Of a DNA stretch of 64,000 bases, positions 11,136 through 23,877 are shown piece by piece. The DNA lies in assembly GCA_015680685.1 (NCBI GenBank), contig MNCI01027436.1, positions 59,030 to 123,029 on the forward strand, read 5' to 3'. The notes below the pieces were generated by a model. That model was not told where the DNA came from and searched no databases. It was given only the letters and a program-made list of their open reading frames with translations. Source of the stretch: Gnetum montanum. Taxonomy: Eukaryota; Streptophyta; Gnetopsida; Gnetales; Gnetaceae. Numbering within the stretch: position 1 is the stretch's first letter; each line of letters begins with the position of its first letter. The position numbers and the translations under genes are program-made.

Positions 11136-12883
11136 CTCACTATGCCTAGAGTGAAGAGTGATGAACTAAGAGGAAATGGAAAGGATGTGATAGCAAGGGG
11201 ACTTGTGGATTCTCTTTGGTAACATCTGTAGATGCTATCATGTAGCTTGGTTGTACTCATATCCTTGTAGATCTAATGAAAAATGGGAGTAAGAGTTGTG
11301 ATAAAGGCACTTAATAAAGGAACTTAATGTTGTTCTACGGGGTTCCATTGGAAAGAAATGCATCCATGCCTAAAGGTTTGTGGCTTTTTTGGATCACTTT
11401 TGAAAAAGGAAAAGTGCAAAAAGTAGCTTGAAGAAGAAAAAGACAAGAAAAAAAAAGAGAAAGAAAAAGAAAAGCAAGAGGAAAGACTAAGAAAAATGTG
11501 TCGTAGAAGAATTTGAATCACTCCTCCCTTATGAAAAATGCCAAGTGATCATACGCCTTGCTATCATAATACTCTTATCATTGTCTATCATTGAAATGAA
11601 ATAATGTGATGTTTGATCAAAGGTATGGACTTGGTTTTGATCTTGGAGTGAAAAGGTAATCGTACTTTAATCACATACAACACTTAGGATTTATTGTGTC
11701 TAGGTTAAGTTACCTCACGTTCTGATCTCTACAATCCCTTTTGTAATTTGTCTCATCTCATGGTCCAAGTACTTCTAACATGTGTCTTATGTGGCATAGA
11801 ATTCATACCTCATGGTAGTGGTTTTTAATATGTGTGTGTTTTGTTGCATTCATGCAAATTACATTTAACCCTTCTAGTGCCTACAGCCATTTTAAGATGT
11901 GGTTATGCAACGGCATGATAGGTTGGAACCTGCTTTGGGGAGGCCCCACTTGCGTAAATTTTGTAATTTGTGTTTGTTGTACATCACCACATCATTTTAT
12001 ATCATCCAAGTACTTCCTTGTCAAATCTATTCTTTTCTTTGTCATCATTTTATTGAATGTTTCTTAGAACCATTGCATGTCCTTTTATGTGTTACCTAAA
12101 TAGATCAGGTCCAACATTACACTTTTAGGGTAACTTTCTTGAAAACTTTCTAACTCTAGAATTACATTAAGTGATGAATTAAACATTTATTAAAGGAAAT
12201 GAGTAAGGTATAAGATAATCAAATTTCTTTAAAAAATCTTATTGACAATTGGTCCATATGTGATTACAAATGGCCCCTAAAAGAGGACAGTAAGGAGGAC
12301 CTTATCAAGATGTAACTAAATGCCTAAGAGGAGGTAGAGGCCAAGGACCTCATGTAGAACATGCAGAGCAAGAGGCATAATCATTCAACATCCATAAGGA
12401 AATTCCTGTCACTACACAATCTGGCCAAGCAGAAGGTGGAGAGGTCAGGGCTAGAGCCTATGAAGAGGAAAAATGGCTATTTTTTGCATAGTATGTCAAG
12501 ACTAATCAAGTGTTCTCATAGCTATCGTGTCCATGAAAAGTGCCAACTTCATTAAACATTGGAATATCAACATGGATGACTTATGATCCTTGAATAGAAG
12601 AGGAGAAATTTTAGGCACTTCTTCAATGGTATCAATATTAGAAGCCTAGAGTGCAAGACAAAGGAAAGGCACCCATGGAGGAGCCACCATCACTGGGAAC
12701 CACATAAGTTCCACAAGTTTTTTATTTCATGTCTGTGTCCAAATTTTGTTTAATCCCACATTGTGGCATGAAATAGTCCATGGTCATTTAATAATCCCAT
12801 GCCTATCCACTATTTGTAATTGAATGAACTTGTTCCTTACTTTGTTTAACTCGAGGATGAGTTTTTATTTAGTCGTCGGGGTA
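11136..12883 (+). other. 3' internal tail of element C
   Basis: This stretch precedes a plus-strand family-1 LTR and ends in the PPT GTCGTCGGGGTA (12873-12883), so it is the 3' internal part of element C. It has a purine-rich stretch at 11400-11490 (plus strand). A possible short frame starting MAPKRG at 12268 runs into a stop after a few codons. No Athila env-like protein can be confirmed. Element A is inserted at its left edge, so its original upstream neighbour is 701-1215. Confidence 0.55.
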
Positions 12884-13791
12884 TGATAAATTGTGGTTTT
12901 CTAGGCCCCGATATTGAGTATGTGATATCAAATACAAAATATCAGGTATGCAATATCGAGTAAAATATATCAGGTACATGATATCTTAGCCTAGATATGA
13001 TATCCTATACACAATATCATGATTCCTGTGTTGGCCTATAAATATAGCACTCAGGTGCATGGGAAGGGGAGTCATTATAGTAAGTCTTTAGGGGGAGTCT
13101 TTTTGTCAGTTTTTAGTTAATTTTCAGTTTCTTTTCCCAAGTGCATGCCCAGAGTGTAATGCTTGTAATTGTATGGAACCTTTGTTCGAGTGTGACATAC
13201 TTGGACATGCACATGATTGGTAATAAAGATAAAGATTACTTCATCATTGCAGCATTCACTTAGCTTTTGTTTGCTCTAATTGTTAATTATATTATTGTTG
13301 TTTTCCTAGTTAATATTTTCTTTATCATCATTTACTATTCATGTTGTTAATGCAGAATGAATACGTCTTAATCACAAACATTTAAGTGTCACTACGTGAA
13401 AACCTAGTAGCATATCAAGTAGTTCTTGAGTAATGTGCACTTGGTAATCCTAGATGTAGTACATGAAGTCCTAGATGCATATGTATGATTAAGGATGAAT
13501 GCTCATCCCCCTTAGGCTAGCTTAGATTTTATTTCATATTGCTTATTAGTTTACTTAAGTGTTTCTCATTATCTTAGGAGTAGCATAGTATCAGAAATCG
13601 CATCATACACCTCACTTTGGACTAAACCATACATGACAAATCAAATACTAGTCAAGGTGGAAAGATAATGAACTACAATCAATGTGTAACTGTCTAGGTT
13701 CCACAACTAGTTTGTTTGTGGAGTTCAACTAGATTGCGCATACATGCTCATATTCATATGGCTGAGTGTCGGGGTACCTCACTGCTTATCA
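12884..13791 (+). repeat. 3' LTR of element C
   Basis: This is a family-1 LTR of 908 bp in plus orientation, starting TGATAAATTG and ending TGCTTATCA. The TATA box is TATAAATA at 13037-13044, and seven or so GATATC or ATATC copies lie at 12910-13020. It is preceded by a PPT and not followed by a PBS, so it is a 3' LTR. The sequence after it is minus-strand gag of element D, which suggests C inserted into D. Confidence 0.88.
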
Positions 13792-16062
13792 CCTTGCATA
13801 GTATGTGGTGGCACTGGTGGTAAAGGATTTGGATGTTGGTTTGAAGAATCAGCTATTGATGGATGCATATATGAGTTTGGATTTGTCCTTGGTGATGTTG
13901 ATCTATGGTACTTAGTTGGATGGTATTGTGGAGTTCAAATAGCAGCATTACTAGGAGAGATTGGATGTTGTACAAAATATTCATATGGATATAGCTGCCT
14001 ATATGGATATTATTGACAAGGTGATGGCATGGCCAATGATTGGAATTATTGCCACTACTATTAGTACTACTCTTGTGGTTGTGGCAAAGCTTCACTAGGA
14101 TAGTATGTTGGTTGTAAGTTCTAGTTGTAGTTACCTTAAGGATAATGTAACCTTTTGGGCATTTGTTTCTTAACAAATCTAGGATTAGGTGCATATGCCC
14201 TTGTTTCCTATAAATGTGCCATTACTAGAAAAAATTCCTTAGGATGTTCATACTAACACTCAACCACTAAAGAAACTTTTCCATTTCATTCAAAATCTCT
14301 CTTCTTTATCTTGTCCTTGCCTTTTCCAAAGGTTTTCTTTGTTCTCTCCTTCACAATTTTCAATGTTGTTCCAAATTTCTCATTAACTAAGTTCCAAATT
14401 TTCTATTCCTTTATTGCAATGTTAGGTACATATTTCTAAATTGGTAGAGTCTTCTTTTAAATTACCTACTCTAAGGTTTCTTCCTGTTGGGTATCACAAA
14501 TTCTTACATCTCTCTTCCTGATCGATGGATCTTTGTCATGTTCTTTTGCTAGTTCTCTCTCTCTTAACTCATCTTCTTCCTTTGCCACATGGTCAATTAA
14601 TATTTGGATGTGATGGGTAGTCATTTCAAATAATTAGCCTTGGTCATAAATCTGAAGGGTCTCTCTAGTCTTGTTTCATAATCCATCTATAATGTGCCTT
14701 AGTTATTTCTATTATGAGAATCCATGGCCTAGGCATTTGTTCAATAGTGAATAGTACTTGTCCATTACTACATCAAGGGTTTCATGAGTCCCTTTCTTCC
14801 ATCATTGGATTTTTTTCCTTAAATTGGACACTTGTAAGTAGGTTTGGTATTTGTCATTAAAGATCTCTAGCATGATACTCTATCTTCTAATTGAGTCAAG
14901 TTCAAGTGATCTTTACCAACTCTTAGACTCTTTCACTAGTGTTCATGGAAACAACTTCAACTTCTACCAATCACTTTAAATGTTCTTTAGGATGCAGGCA
15001 TCATGGAAGGCTTGGAGGTGGTGTTGTGGATTAGCATAATGACAACCCTTAAATCCTGGCATGTTATTCATATCAAGCCATTTGATTGACTATCCATCAC
15101 ATGCCTAGTTGGGATATGTATAGCTTCCTAGATGTTAATCATGCTATGGGTTTCCATTAGGGGTTAATCATCATGATCAAGTTCATGTGCTCTATTGTAG
15201 CAGTGACTCCTTCTATGCTCATAACTTTCTTAATCCATTCTTCAATCCCTGTGTCTTCTCATTCATATCCTTCATCTTCCTCATCTAAATACCTCAAGCA
15301 ATAGTCATGGCGATTATTAGTTGTTCCCTTTTTCCATCATGGCCTTGGTGCCTTAGCCTCCTCCTATTAAAGTCCATTGATGATCATGAGGATGAGGATT
15401 AGGTGGTAGGAGAATGGTGTCAATTTTTCCTCCTTTCATGATTTCAATATTCTTCTCTATAAGATCTAGCAAAAACTCTTGGCCTTGAGTCGTTCTTATA
15501 CTTTAAGTTAGTTGCCTCCCTCTTAGGTATCAATGCTACGGTGGGATGCAATTGAACTTTAACAAGTTCCTCTAGTTGTATGATAGGTGTCTATGAATGG
15601 ACTTCATGATTTTGGTGAAGTTACTCAGTGATGAATGTGTCACCATCAAGCTCTTCTAAGATAATAGAAGAGTTGACATGATTTCCTTTATTTTGGACAT
15701 CTTTGACTTCCATGGTAGCATCTCTCTTTACTTGCTCTTTAGTGGGATGATAGGGCCATGTCATGTGTTTGGTCACATGATACCCATCAAGTGCCTTACT
15801 TAGATTCATGTCCCTTAGAGTTGTCTAAAGCATGAGGAGTTTTAAGCACTCTAGAGGTAGAACAATGGAACCTTGGAGATCTCTCCATCTTAGTTACCTA
15901 TCTTGATGAAAGATGAAAGTAAAATTAGGATTATAAGGATTGTGATGAGCATGTGAGATCCTTGCTTGCATTGACATACTCTATTCTTCGTCATCACTAA
16001 TTCTATCATTGCCTCTTTTTTGTCTTCTTGGCAGGTGATGAGGTATCCTTATTTGAAGCCAT
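13792..16062 (-). pseudogene. gag of element D (family 1)
   Basis: This is minus-strand gag from another family-1 copy. The start at 16062 reads MASNKDTSSPAKKTK. The gag core is clear at about 14880-15070 (HHLQAFHDACILKNI, LEIFNDKYQTYLQVSNLR). The Pro- and Tyr-rich linker at 13850-14190 corresponds to element A 7850-8180. Many stops and indels are present. The left end is cut by the LTR of element C, so the zinc knuckle is followed by only part of the linker and no protease. A partial LTR lies just upstream. Confidence 0.82.
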
Positions 16063-16110
16063 GTTGGATATCTAGTCCTAGTCTACCATACATGTCTTGG
16101 ACTCATGAAA

Positions 16111-16642
16111 TCATCACTAGGATTACCACTTCTAAGCATACCAAGCGATAACACTACTAGATTATCAAATAATTATACTTGGCACTTGAAACTAGTTATA
16201 TCCATGCTACTTACTTTCAACACGTAAAAGAAAGTGCTTGTAAAGTAGATGATAAACTATGGAAAACAAGAACAATTATTCTAAGTAAACAAAAAGAAAA
16301 CTAAGTAGATGCTGCAATGATGATAAGCAATCTCAATCTTTATTGCTGATCATGAATTGTGTCCAAGTACAATTCACTTGAATAAATCTACCATATAATC
16401 ACTCAACACCAACCTATAGACATACACTTCTAAGTACTAAAGACTAAATTCACAAAAACGAACTGAAAGAGTTTTGCTACTATGGAATGAAATCTATATT
16501 GAATCTGTGCACCTAAGTGCTATATTTATAGGATGGCATGCATTCTGTGATATCACATATACATTGATACAACTAGTGCTATGATATCAGAGCATTGATA
16601 TTGGAGTTATGATATCGTAGTGAACCAAAACTTAATTTATCA
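16111..16642 (-). repeat. partial 5' LTR of element D
   Basis: This is a family-1 LTR with an internal or 3'-end deletion, about 0.53 kb instead of about 0.9 kb. On the minus strand it starts TGATAAATTAAG (ending at 16642) and carries the GATATC-like cluster at 16548-16616 and a TATA box (tatatttata, 16521-16530). The R/U5 end next to gag is missing, including the PBS, so the left boundary is approximate. Confidence 0.78.
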
Positions 16643-16929
16643 ATTGTATTTAATCAATTAAGAATATAAAATATTTAATTCAAAGAATTAAATTTAGCAT
16701 AAATTTCGTCATTTCTAAATTTTATAAAAGTTTTATTATGATATTGAATGTACTAAAATTTCATCAACTTAAAATATTACTCAATTGCAATGTAGAAAGG
16801 AAGATTACTATTTATATTTCTAGCAACATATAAGTGCAAATGGTTCAAAATAACATGGGGATTGAGATTATGATTCTTGCACTCTCTATTTACAAGCTTA
16901 ATTACAAATACAAAGAAGAGTTGAAATGC

Positions 16930-17350
16930 CAATTTTCTATATTCATGGATATTTGCAAAACATTTTTAGGTTTAATATTAGACATAAAGGAAAAGGAAAG
17001 TTACTATGCTATATTTTTATATTCAAGGCCATTAGCAAAACTTTGATTGTTCTTTTTTTATGTTCAATTCTATTAGGTAAAAATGTATAAATTTAATATT
17101 TGGCATAAAAAATTATTATGTTGTGTTCTTATATTCAAGACTATTAGCAAAATATTTATAAGTTTAATTTCAAGTAGAAAGAAAAGATTTTGTACTTTGT
17201 TTTAAATGTTGAATGCTATTTGCAAAACATTTGTAAGCTTAATATTATGAACAAAGGAAATTTGGTTTATTATTTTTTAAGATTAAAAAAACTAGCAAAA
17301 TATTTACAAAGTGAATCTTATATATAAAGAAAAGTTACTGTACTATTAAT
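16930..17350 (+). repeat. degenerate tandem repeat of about 75 bp
   Basis: A unit resembling TATTCAAGACTATTAGCAAA followed by ATATTTATAAGTTTAAT and CATAAAGGAAAAGTTACTAT recurs. The TAGCAAAA-like anchor appears at about 16951, 17031, 17072, 17143, 17218 and 17292, giving a period of about 71-80 bp except one short unit. An earlier, weaker copy may lie at 16890. Confidence 0.7.
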
Positions 17351-18733
17351 TATATGTTTAAGACTATCATCAACCATTTCCTAGATGCAAATTAAAGTCA
17401 AATCTATCTATTTTTCATCAACAAATAAAATTTTTATTCTTGAAAACTATAAATTATGCATCTAAACATAGTTGAAAGATGAAAATAGTTTTAAAAATCT
17501 TATTGCTATATTACATCATCAAATTAAGTAATTGGTAATCTTTTACGAGATGATGTGACTTTTAGAGATGCTACTTGATGCATAATAATAGTTATTTTTC
17601 ATCTAAAATTTTTAAGATATTTATGTCATTTTCCCTATTTTACCACTTATAGGGTTTTTGATTTTAGGTGTTAGATCCCAAGAAAATATTTATTATGAAC
17701 AAAGAAAAGTTAGAGTACATCATAAGCTTGACATTGAGTAGACATCATTGAAAAACATATATGAAAAGAAAAAAAAATTGTAATTTTAGAATAATCTACT
17801 CATGTGTATAATCTTAAAATTAATACTTTGAAAAAAAATAAGTAACGAAAATTAATTTTTAGTAGAGATGAAGGTCCTAATTTTAACAAAATTTACATCA
17901 TTTTTCAAAATCCATATTTAAAATTAAAATAGTAAAAGGATTTGAGATAGAGAGATGTGACTTAGTACCAGTATTTATGTTAAAGAAAGAAAGTGGTAGC
18001 ACTTATGAAAGATCTTCGCCTCATCACTTATTAATCTTACATAAAAAATCTTCACCATCAACTATAATTTTCTTGTCGACACTAGTTTTAATCTTTGAAT
18101 TAATAGTATCCTTTTTAGATAAAGAAAAATTTATCTTATGAGCTATCTTTCCAGGCTACTTAATACTTTCTCTAATATTAGTGAAATTATGCATAGAAGC
18201 TTCTATCTTTGGAATTTTTATTATGATATGATCATTCTTGTAGTTGATATTAATTTGATTTTTTGTATCTTTAATTTTATATTATTGATCATAAAAGGAA
18301 AAGTATTAAACAAATATTCTTCACAATAGAAAATGTTTCAAGAATGAGGAAGATTATAATATGTAATTAGCTGAATATAAGTGTTACAACCTAAAATTTC
18401 ACATAGGTTTAATTATTTGATTTAATACATGTGATTATTTATTTAATTCTATCAAATGTATTTTAATATATTAGCTTTAATTTTTTAGCTAAACTATAGG
18501 ATTATATTATTATCATTACTATTATTTTTGTTGCTATTAGTTTCCTACATAAGTGAATACAATATTCTTATTAGGTTATCTTGTTAAAGTTTTGTATCCT
18601 CTGTTTTACTACTATTTAAGTTTAGCCTAGATATTCTATATATTTTATGATTAAATATCAAAATCTAATTACCTTGGAACTTTTTATTTTTGTCAGTTAT
18701 CATATCTTTACAAGTATTTAACTATGAATATTT

Positions 18734-18828
18734 TATTCTTTATGCACATTCAATTATGTATATTTATTCTTTATTATGCACATTTAGTTATGCATCTTTT
18801 ATCCTTATTATGCACATGTAATTATATA
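18734..18828 (+). repeat. three copies of a 31-33 bp repeat
   Basis: The unit is close to TATTCTTTATTATGCACAT followed by TTAGTTATGCAT, repeated three times at about 18734, 18764 and 18795 with small indels. Confidence 0.65.
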
Positions 18829-19800
18829 ATACTCTATTCATAAAGAAATTTTGAACTCTAACCCTACTCAAATCATATCCCTTGTTACTTTTTATCATTA
18901 AACTAGAATTCAAAGTTCATTTTTAACCATAATTAAATATTGCATAAATTAGTTTTGTTAAGGAGGCACTTTAGGGTGATGTCTACCTAGAATTTAACCT
19001 TATCGATATGTTTGAAAAATTCAAAAGAATTGGTTTTAACCCTTGGTTCACTACAATTGGAGTTATGATTCTTGAGATATCATATTTTTAGTTTGCTAGA
19101 AATTCTATAAAAGTTTTAGCATTTGAACTGTATCACTAAGATAAGTGATGACCAAATATGATTTTACCATATCGATATGTAGTGGATTTGATAAGAATTC
19201 CATATATTCAAATGAAATTTGATTTAGAGTTTGTGTGTAGTTGTTATTAGTATTTGAACATTCATGATATTAGTTGTGAGGAAAGAGTAAGAAATGAGCT
19301 TACAAAAATATTTAAGATAAAAAATAAATCAAAAATCAAATTGAACAAAAAGTATGTAAGGTGATCATGTGAAAGGTAATTTGGTAAGAAAAAGTAATAT
19401 ATGTTACCAATATAGCGTACATAATATGCTTATATAAAGCATAGCATACATCATTTTTCTTTAATTTTGCTTCCTATTTTTTTTATCTACTACCTTACAT
19501 ATTTGCCTCAAGCTTTTCTATTTTTCAAGAATAAAAACTAACTTTTTGTCTAGTTTATTCATTTCTCAACCAATTTTAACCTAGCTTATTTATTCTATCT
19601 TTAAACACATATCCCCACATGTTGTGTTGCATGTAATTCTTTCAGTTATAAAAAAATTTGTGATCTTTGGTACATCTCATTTCGATTCATGGAGGATTTC
19701 TGATATGTTGGCTTAAAGTGTAATGAAAATGAATTTTGGGCATTTTGGATGAGAAAGAACAAAAATAACAATATTTTGAAATCTCTAACAATACTGTAAG

Positions 19801-20732
19801 TAATGAGTGAAGAGGTATCCCTATGACCAACCATACAAATCATAGAGCATTCACACAGTATCTGGTCAAATTCCATAGACTTTATCATTTTCAGTGCACT
19901 AGTCTTCTAGGAAGTGATCTTGCCTTAAGGTTAATCATTGTCTTCCCAATTACACTTGTGACATACACTAGGCTGGTTAAGTGTAATTGAGGCATTTCAT
20001 TTTTATGATTTTGTATTTTATGGTTTGGTGTTCAAATGAAGATAAAAGTAATTAGATTAACTAATTTAAATTAACTAATTAACTAGTGTCTAACTAGTCC
20101 TAACATAAGCATTTGATTTCACTTTCTGCACACATCTTGAACCCACATATCCACTACTAGGTGACCAAGCACTATGCTACTAGACATACCAAGCAATAAC
20201 GCTACTAGGATTACCAAGAAAATATGTGTTATGCTTGAAGTTCTTGTACTTATGTGTTTAATCTATCTTTCTTGATTACTTCATTAACTTAATTACTTGA
20301 AGCATTTAATAAATAATTGAAAGCATTGAATAAATAATTAAAAAAATTAAATGCATAAAAAAATATTTAATCTATCCAAAGTGCTCTAAGGTTTATCAGA
20401 AAGCTCATCTTTATTGTCAAATGCATTATCATGCTCAGGTACAACAATGCTCAAATAAAGACTTGTACACTTAATGACTCCTGCTATGAGCACTTGGGAG
20501 AAAAATTATAACTTTCAAATGGAAAAACTACAAGAGCTTCATTGCAACTAAGATATTTACTACCATAGATATGGCTATTAAGCATGTATTTATAGCCAAC
20601 TATAGAGACTACAACAATGGGGTCATGTCGATGCATGATATGATGCATCAACTAGGTTGATGAACCGTGATATCGCATACGCAATATCGGATCAACCATG
20701 TGATGTCAAATACCTAATATTGTGGCTCGTCT
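19801..20732 (-). repeat. lone family-1 LTR F
   Basis: This is a minus-strand family-1 LTR of about 932 bp. The left end reads TAATGAGTGAAGAGGTATCC, matching the usual LTR end with changes; the right end reads GTGGCTCGTC. A TATA-like tatttata lies near 20587-20594 and GATATC-like repeats near 20635-20725. There is neither a PBS on its left nor a PPT on its right, so it looks like a solo LTR. I could not confirm a target duplication. Confidence 0.75.
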
Positions 20733-20789
20733 TCTTGCCTATACATAATATGTGGTGCCTTTGGTTTCCACATTAGAAGTTATTCCCTT

Positions 20790-21456
20790 AGCCAAACTCT
20801 TGCTAATTATTTCCTCTAAAGTTAGAATTATTTCTATGTGTTTGCAAGTAGGAGTCATAGAATGAATAGATCTTTGTTCAAGCATTGTGTACCTGAGCAC
20901 ACTTTGTGTATGGCAATAAAGACAAACTTTATGATAAACCTTGTAGCATAAAAAATACATTAATTAGTGTTACTTATTATTTAATGCTTTCCTAATGATT
21001 TCTCTCCCCTTAAAAATCTCTTAGTTAAATGTAGTCAGTATGACCGCTTCGAGCATGCGTGTAGCCTTGGTAACCCAATGATGATTAGCATTTGGTAATC
21101 CCAACAACATTGCACTGGTTTAGGATGTGTACGGTGAGTGGGAATGGATACTAGTGCTAGGAGTAATTAAAACTTAGCTAATGAATAGTTAAATTAGATT
21201 AGTTACTAAGTTATCTATCTCCCCCTCCTTACTAGCACAAGATATAAAACACATAAAAGCCATAAAAATCATATGCCTTGAGCTTACTTAACCATACAAC
21301 CATGACATATAAGTAAGTTTGGGAAGACAACGATTAATCAACCTGTTATTGTTCCACAAAGGTGCATAGGCACTTAGTCCCTGGAATTCGACTAGATCAT
21401 GCATGAAATGCTTGTATTGGTATGGTTGAGTATAGGGGGTACCTCACTGCTCATCA
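20790..21456 (+). repeat. 5'-truncated LTR of element E
   Basis: This is the 3' two thirds of a family-1 LTR in plus orientation, ending GCTCATCA directly before a PBS. The TATA and GATATC region is missing. It lies tail-side to LTR F in opposite orientation, with about 57 bp between (20733-20789) that resembles the gag-linker sequence seen after LTR C. The left edge is approximate. Confidence 0.78.
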
Positions 21457-21457
21457 T

Positions 21458-21475
21458 TGGTGCCATTTTTGGGGA
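21458..21475 (+). other. primer binding site of element E
   Basis: TGGTGCCATTTTTGGGGA lies one base after the LTR. It is the same tRNA-Asp-like site as in element A, with different decay changes. Confidence 0.8.
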
Positions 21476-21585
21476 CTTAGTTGTTTGTGTGCTAAGTAGA
21501 ACTTAGAAAATCATTTACATCATTGGAAAAAACCCTTAGGGTTGATTAAGAAAAATATAATAGTACATTGCACACTAAACAAGAT

Positions 21586-23593
21586 ATGACGTCTTCTTCT
21601 TCTCACAAAAGCACTTCACCACCTAGGACTAACACAAGAAGCAATCGACGACAAGATATGCATGATGTTGATCTGCAAATTCCTTAACAATTTCGTGTGG
21701 TATATATTCATCTCAATGAATATGTACCTGACTTTACCTTTATTCTCCATGAGGATGAATAGCTACATTGGCATGACTTGGAAGGTAACATAGTATTACT
21801 TCTCGATCATTCAGTCCCAAGTATGCTTCTTCATGCTCTCACGCGAATAGGCATACAACACTTACACGTAGAGTACATTGCATAGGACTATGATTCAAGA
21901 GACTACTATCCCACAAAAGCACAACATCAAAGGGACTTGCAACAAGAGAGACATCATAAGTCCTTGAAGGGAAAATGGTCTAAGGATGCTCCCCACATTT
22001 TAAGCAAAATTGAAGGTGACAAACCTACCTCAGGTAGTCACCCACATAATGATGTTCCTCTCCTTAACTTTGGCCAAGGGGTTGTGTATCAGGACCTTCA
22101 TTCTACTATTCAAAACTCAGGTGCTAATACCAATAGACACAAAGTATCTAAAAAGGAATAAAGACACATGAAAAAGGTGGGCATTCTGATTGCAATCATG
22201 ATCAAGGCAGAGACCACCAAAGAGAAGGTAATAGACACCATCATGGTGGTAGTTCTCCTTGTTCTTCATCTTCATCGTCCCCTTCATCCTCTCCTTCTGT
22301 GTCTGGATGTAGCCATAGAAAAATAGATCATGATGATAAGGGAAAACAAAGTGGAAGTCATAGATGAGACAACCAAGATAGAGGATGAGGGCACTCTAGG
22401 GAATCATGCCATAGAAGAAGGGAGAGTAGGGAACCGTGTAGGAACCATAGATGCTATGAATGAGATGATCATGATGAACCCCTACTTGCCATGTAAAGCA
22501 TGCTAGATATAACTGAGGTTGTGAAAGTTCTAACAAGGCATCAAAAGATAGTAGGATTAAGAGGTTAGAAATGAATAACATCCTACAATTTGAAGAGGGA
22601 TATAACGTTGATCCTAAAAATCACTTACAAGCATTTCATGATGTGTGTGCCTTGCAAAACATAGAAAACGAGTGGCAAAAACTTAAGTTGTTCCTATGGA
22701 AACTAATAAAAGAAGCTAAAAGTTTGTACTAGTCCATAGAACCGGAATCTATTTGTAGGTGGAGTACTATGTTAGAATTGTTCAATGATAAGTACCAAAC
22801 GTACTCCTAAGTGTCTAACATGCGAAAGAAAATCTAAGGATGGAAACAAGTCATGAACCCTTGGATGCTACCATGGGCCACTATTATGCACTACTACATC
22901 ATTGTCCTAGCCATGGTTATTCGTAGCGGGATCAACTACGCCATCTTGTAGATGGGCTTAGGTATGAAACGAGAAGAACCCTTGGGACTTATGGCCAAGG
23001 AAGGTCATTTGAGCTTAGGTTCCATTAAATTCATAGGCTACTGGAGCAAGTTGCTAAGGAAGAAGCTGAGCTATGAAAAAGAGAGTGTGGAGAAATATAA
23101 CCGAGATCCTTCCCTTCGAAAGAAAGGAGTAAGATTTTGTGAGTATGAGGAAGAGTCACCACTCGAATAGATGGTGAATAGGAAAACCTTGCCTATCCAA
23201 AAGTTAGCATCAGAAGTATCAACAAAGGTAGACTAAATGTTAGATTCCCTGGGTAGTAGGTTTCAAATTGTTCTCAAGGTAGTAGAGGAGTCTAGAGAGC
23301 AAGGTAGTGATCATGACAAAAGGAAAAAGAGATAAGTAGAAAATGCACGTAGCATGGGTAAGGATAAAGTTGCTATTATTGAAGAGGTTGATGATGATAG
23401 TGGATGCAAGATATGTCAATATGACCATCTTAAGGGAGGTTGCCCTATGATCTCACATCTACAGGAGTCTAGGGTGTATACAATTAATCCACATTTAAAC
23501 AAACAGCAAACATCCCGACGGTTACCTTATCCCCAAGGTAACCCAAGGTAGTTTCACCAACTTTTAATGTATTATCCAAGTGGAACTCCACCA
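21586..23593 (+). pseudogene. gag of element E (family 1)
   Basis: This plus-strand gag starts MTSSSSHKSTSPPR about 110 bases after the PBS. The N-terminal block NEYVPDFTFILHEDE matches A. The gag core at about 22590-22830 reads HLQAFHDVCALQNIENEW and LELFNDKYQTYS. A charged segment (22952-23170, NRDPSLRKKGVRF) and a zinc-knuckle-like CKICQYDHLKGGC near 23407 follow. The knuckle is one residue short of C-x2-C-x4-H-x4-C. About ten stops are present. The frame is cut at 23593, in the linker before protease, by insertion of element G. Confidence 0.85.
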
Positions 23594-23877
23594 TGAAACA
23601 CCCAAGAAAATGCAAGGTCATTCTCGCTTCACTAGGCATTGCAATTCACACAACGCTACGACAGTTCTTCGAGAGGAGAATGCTTTGAACTCAGACCAGC
23701 CAGTTCGGCAAAATTTTCTACTTTTGGGCATAGATAGGCTCTACGGATCATCCTTCCTGTCCACCTAAGTAGTTTGCCTAACCGGCAGCCTACTCAGAAA
23801 TGATGCACGAAGTTGACAGCAGTACTCAGGATGCACGAAACAGTTCAACAATTCTTTTCCAGGACACGAAGTTTTCC

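Larger units (their letters stand above)
16643..19800. other. AT-rich non-coding region
   Basis: This stretch of about 3.1 kb has a strongly AT-rich composition unlike the elements around it. I see no pol, gag or LTR sequence and no frame longer than about 80 codons that looks real. It holds two degenerate tandem repeats, listed separately. It may be original chromosomal DNA between insertions. Confidence 0.6.

Noticed and set aside
11834-12099. Two overlapping frames of 66-77 codons as an env-like protein
   Set aside because: They are Cys/Phe-rich low-complexity readings without a matching frame in element A and without a credible membrane protein layout.
16834-18329. Short frames in the AT-rich region as host exons
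   Set aside because: They follow the tandem repeat or are AT-driven, with no recognisable domain or splice structure.
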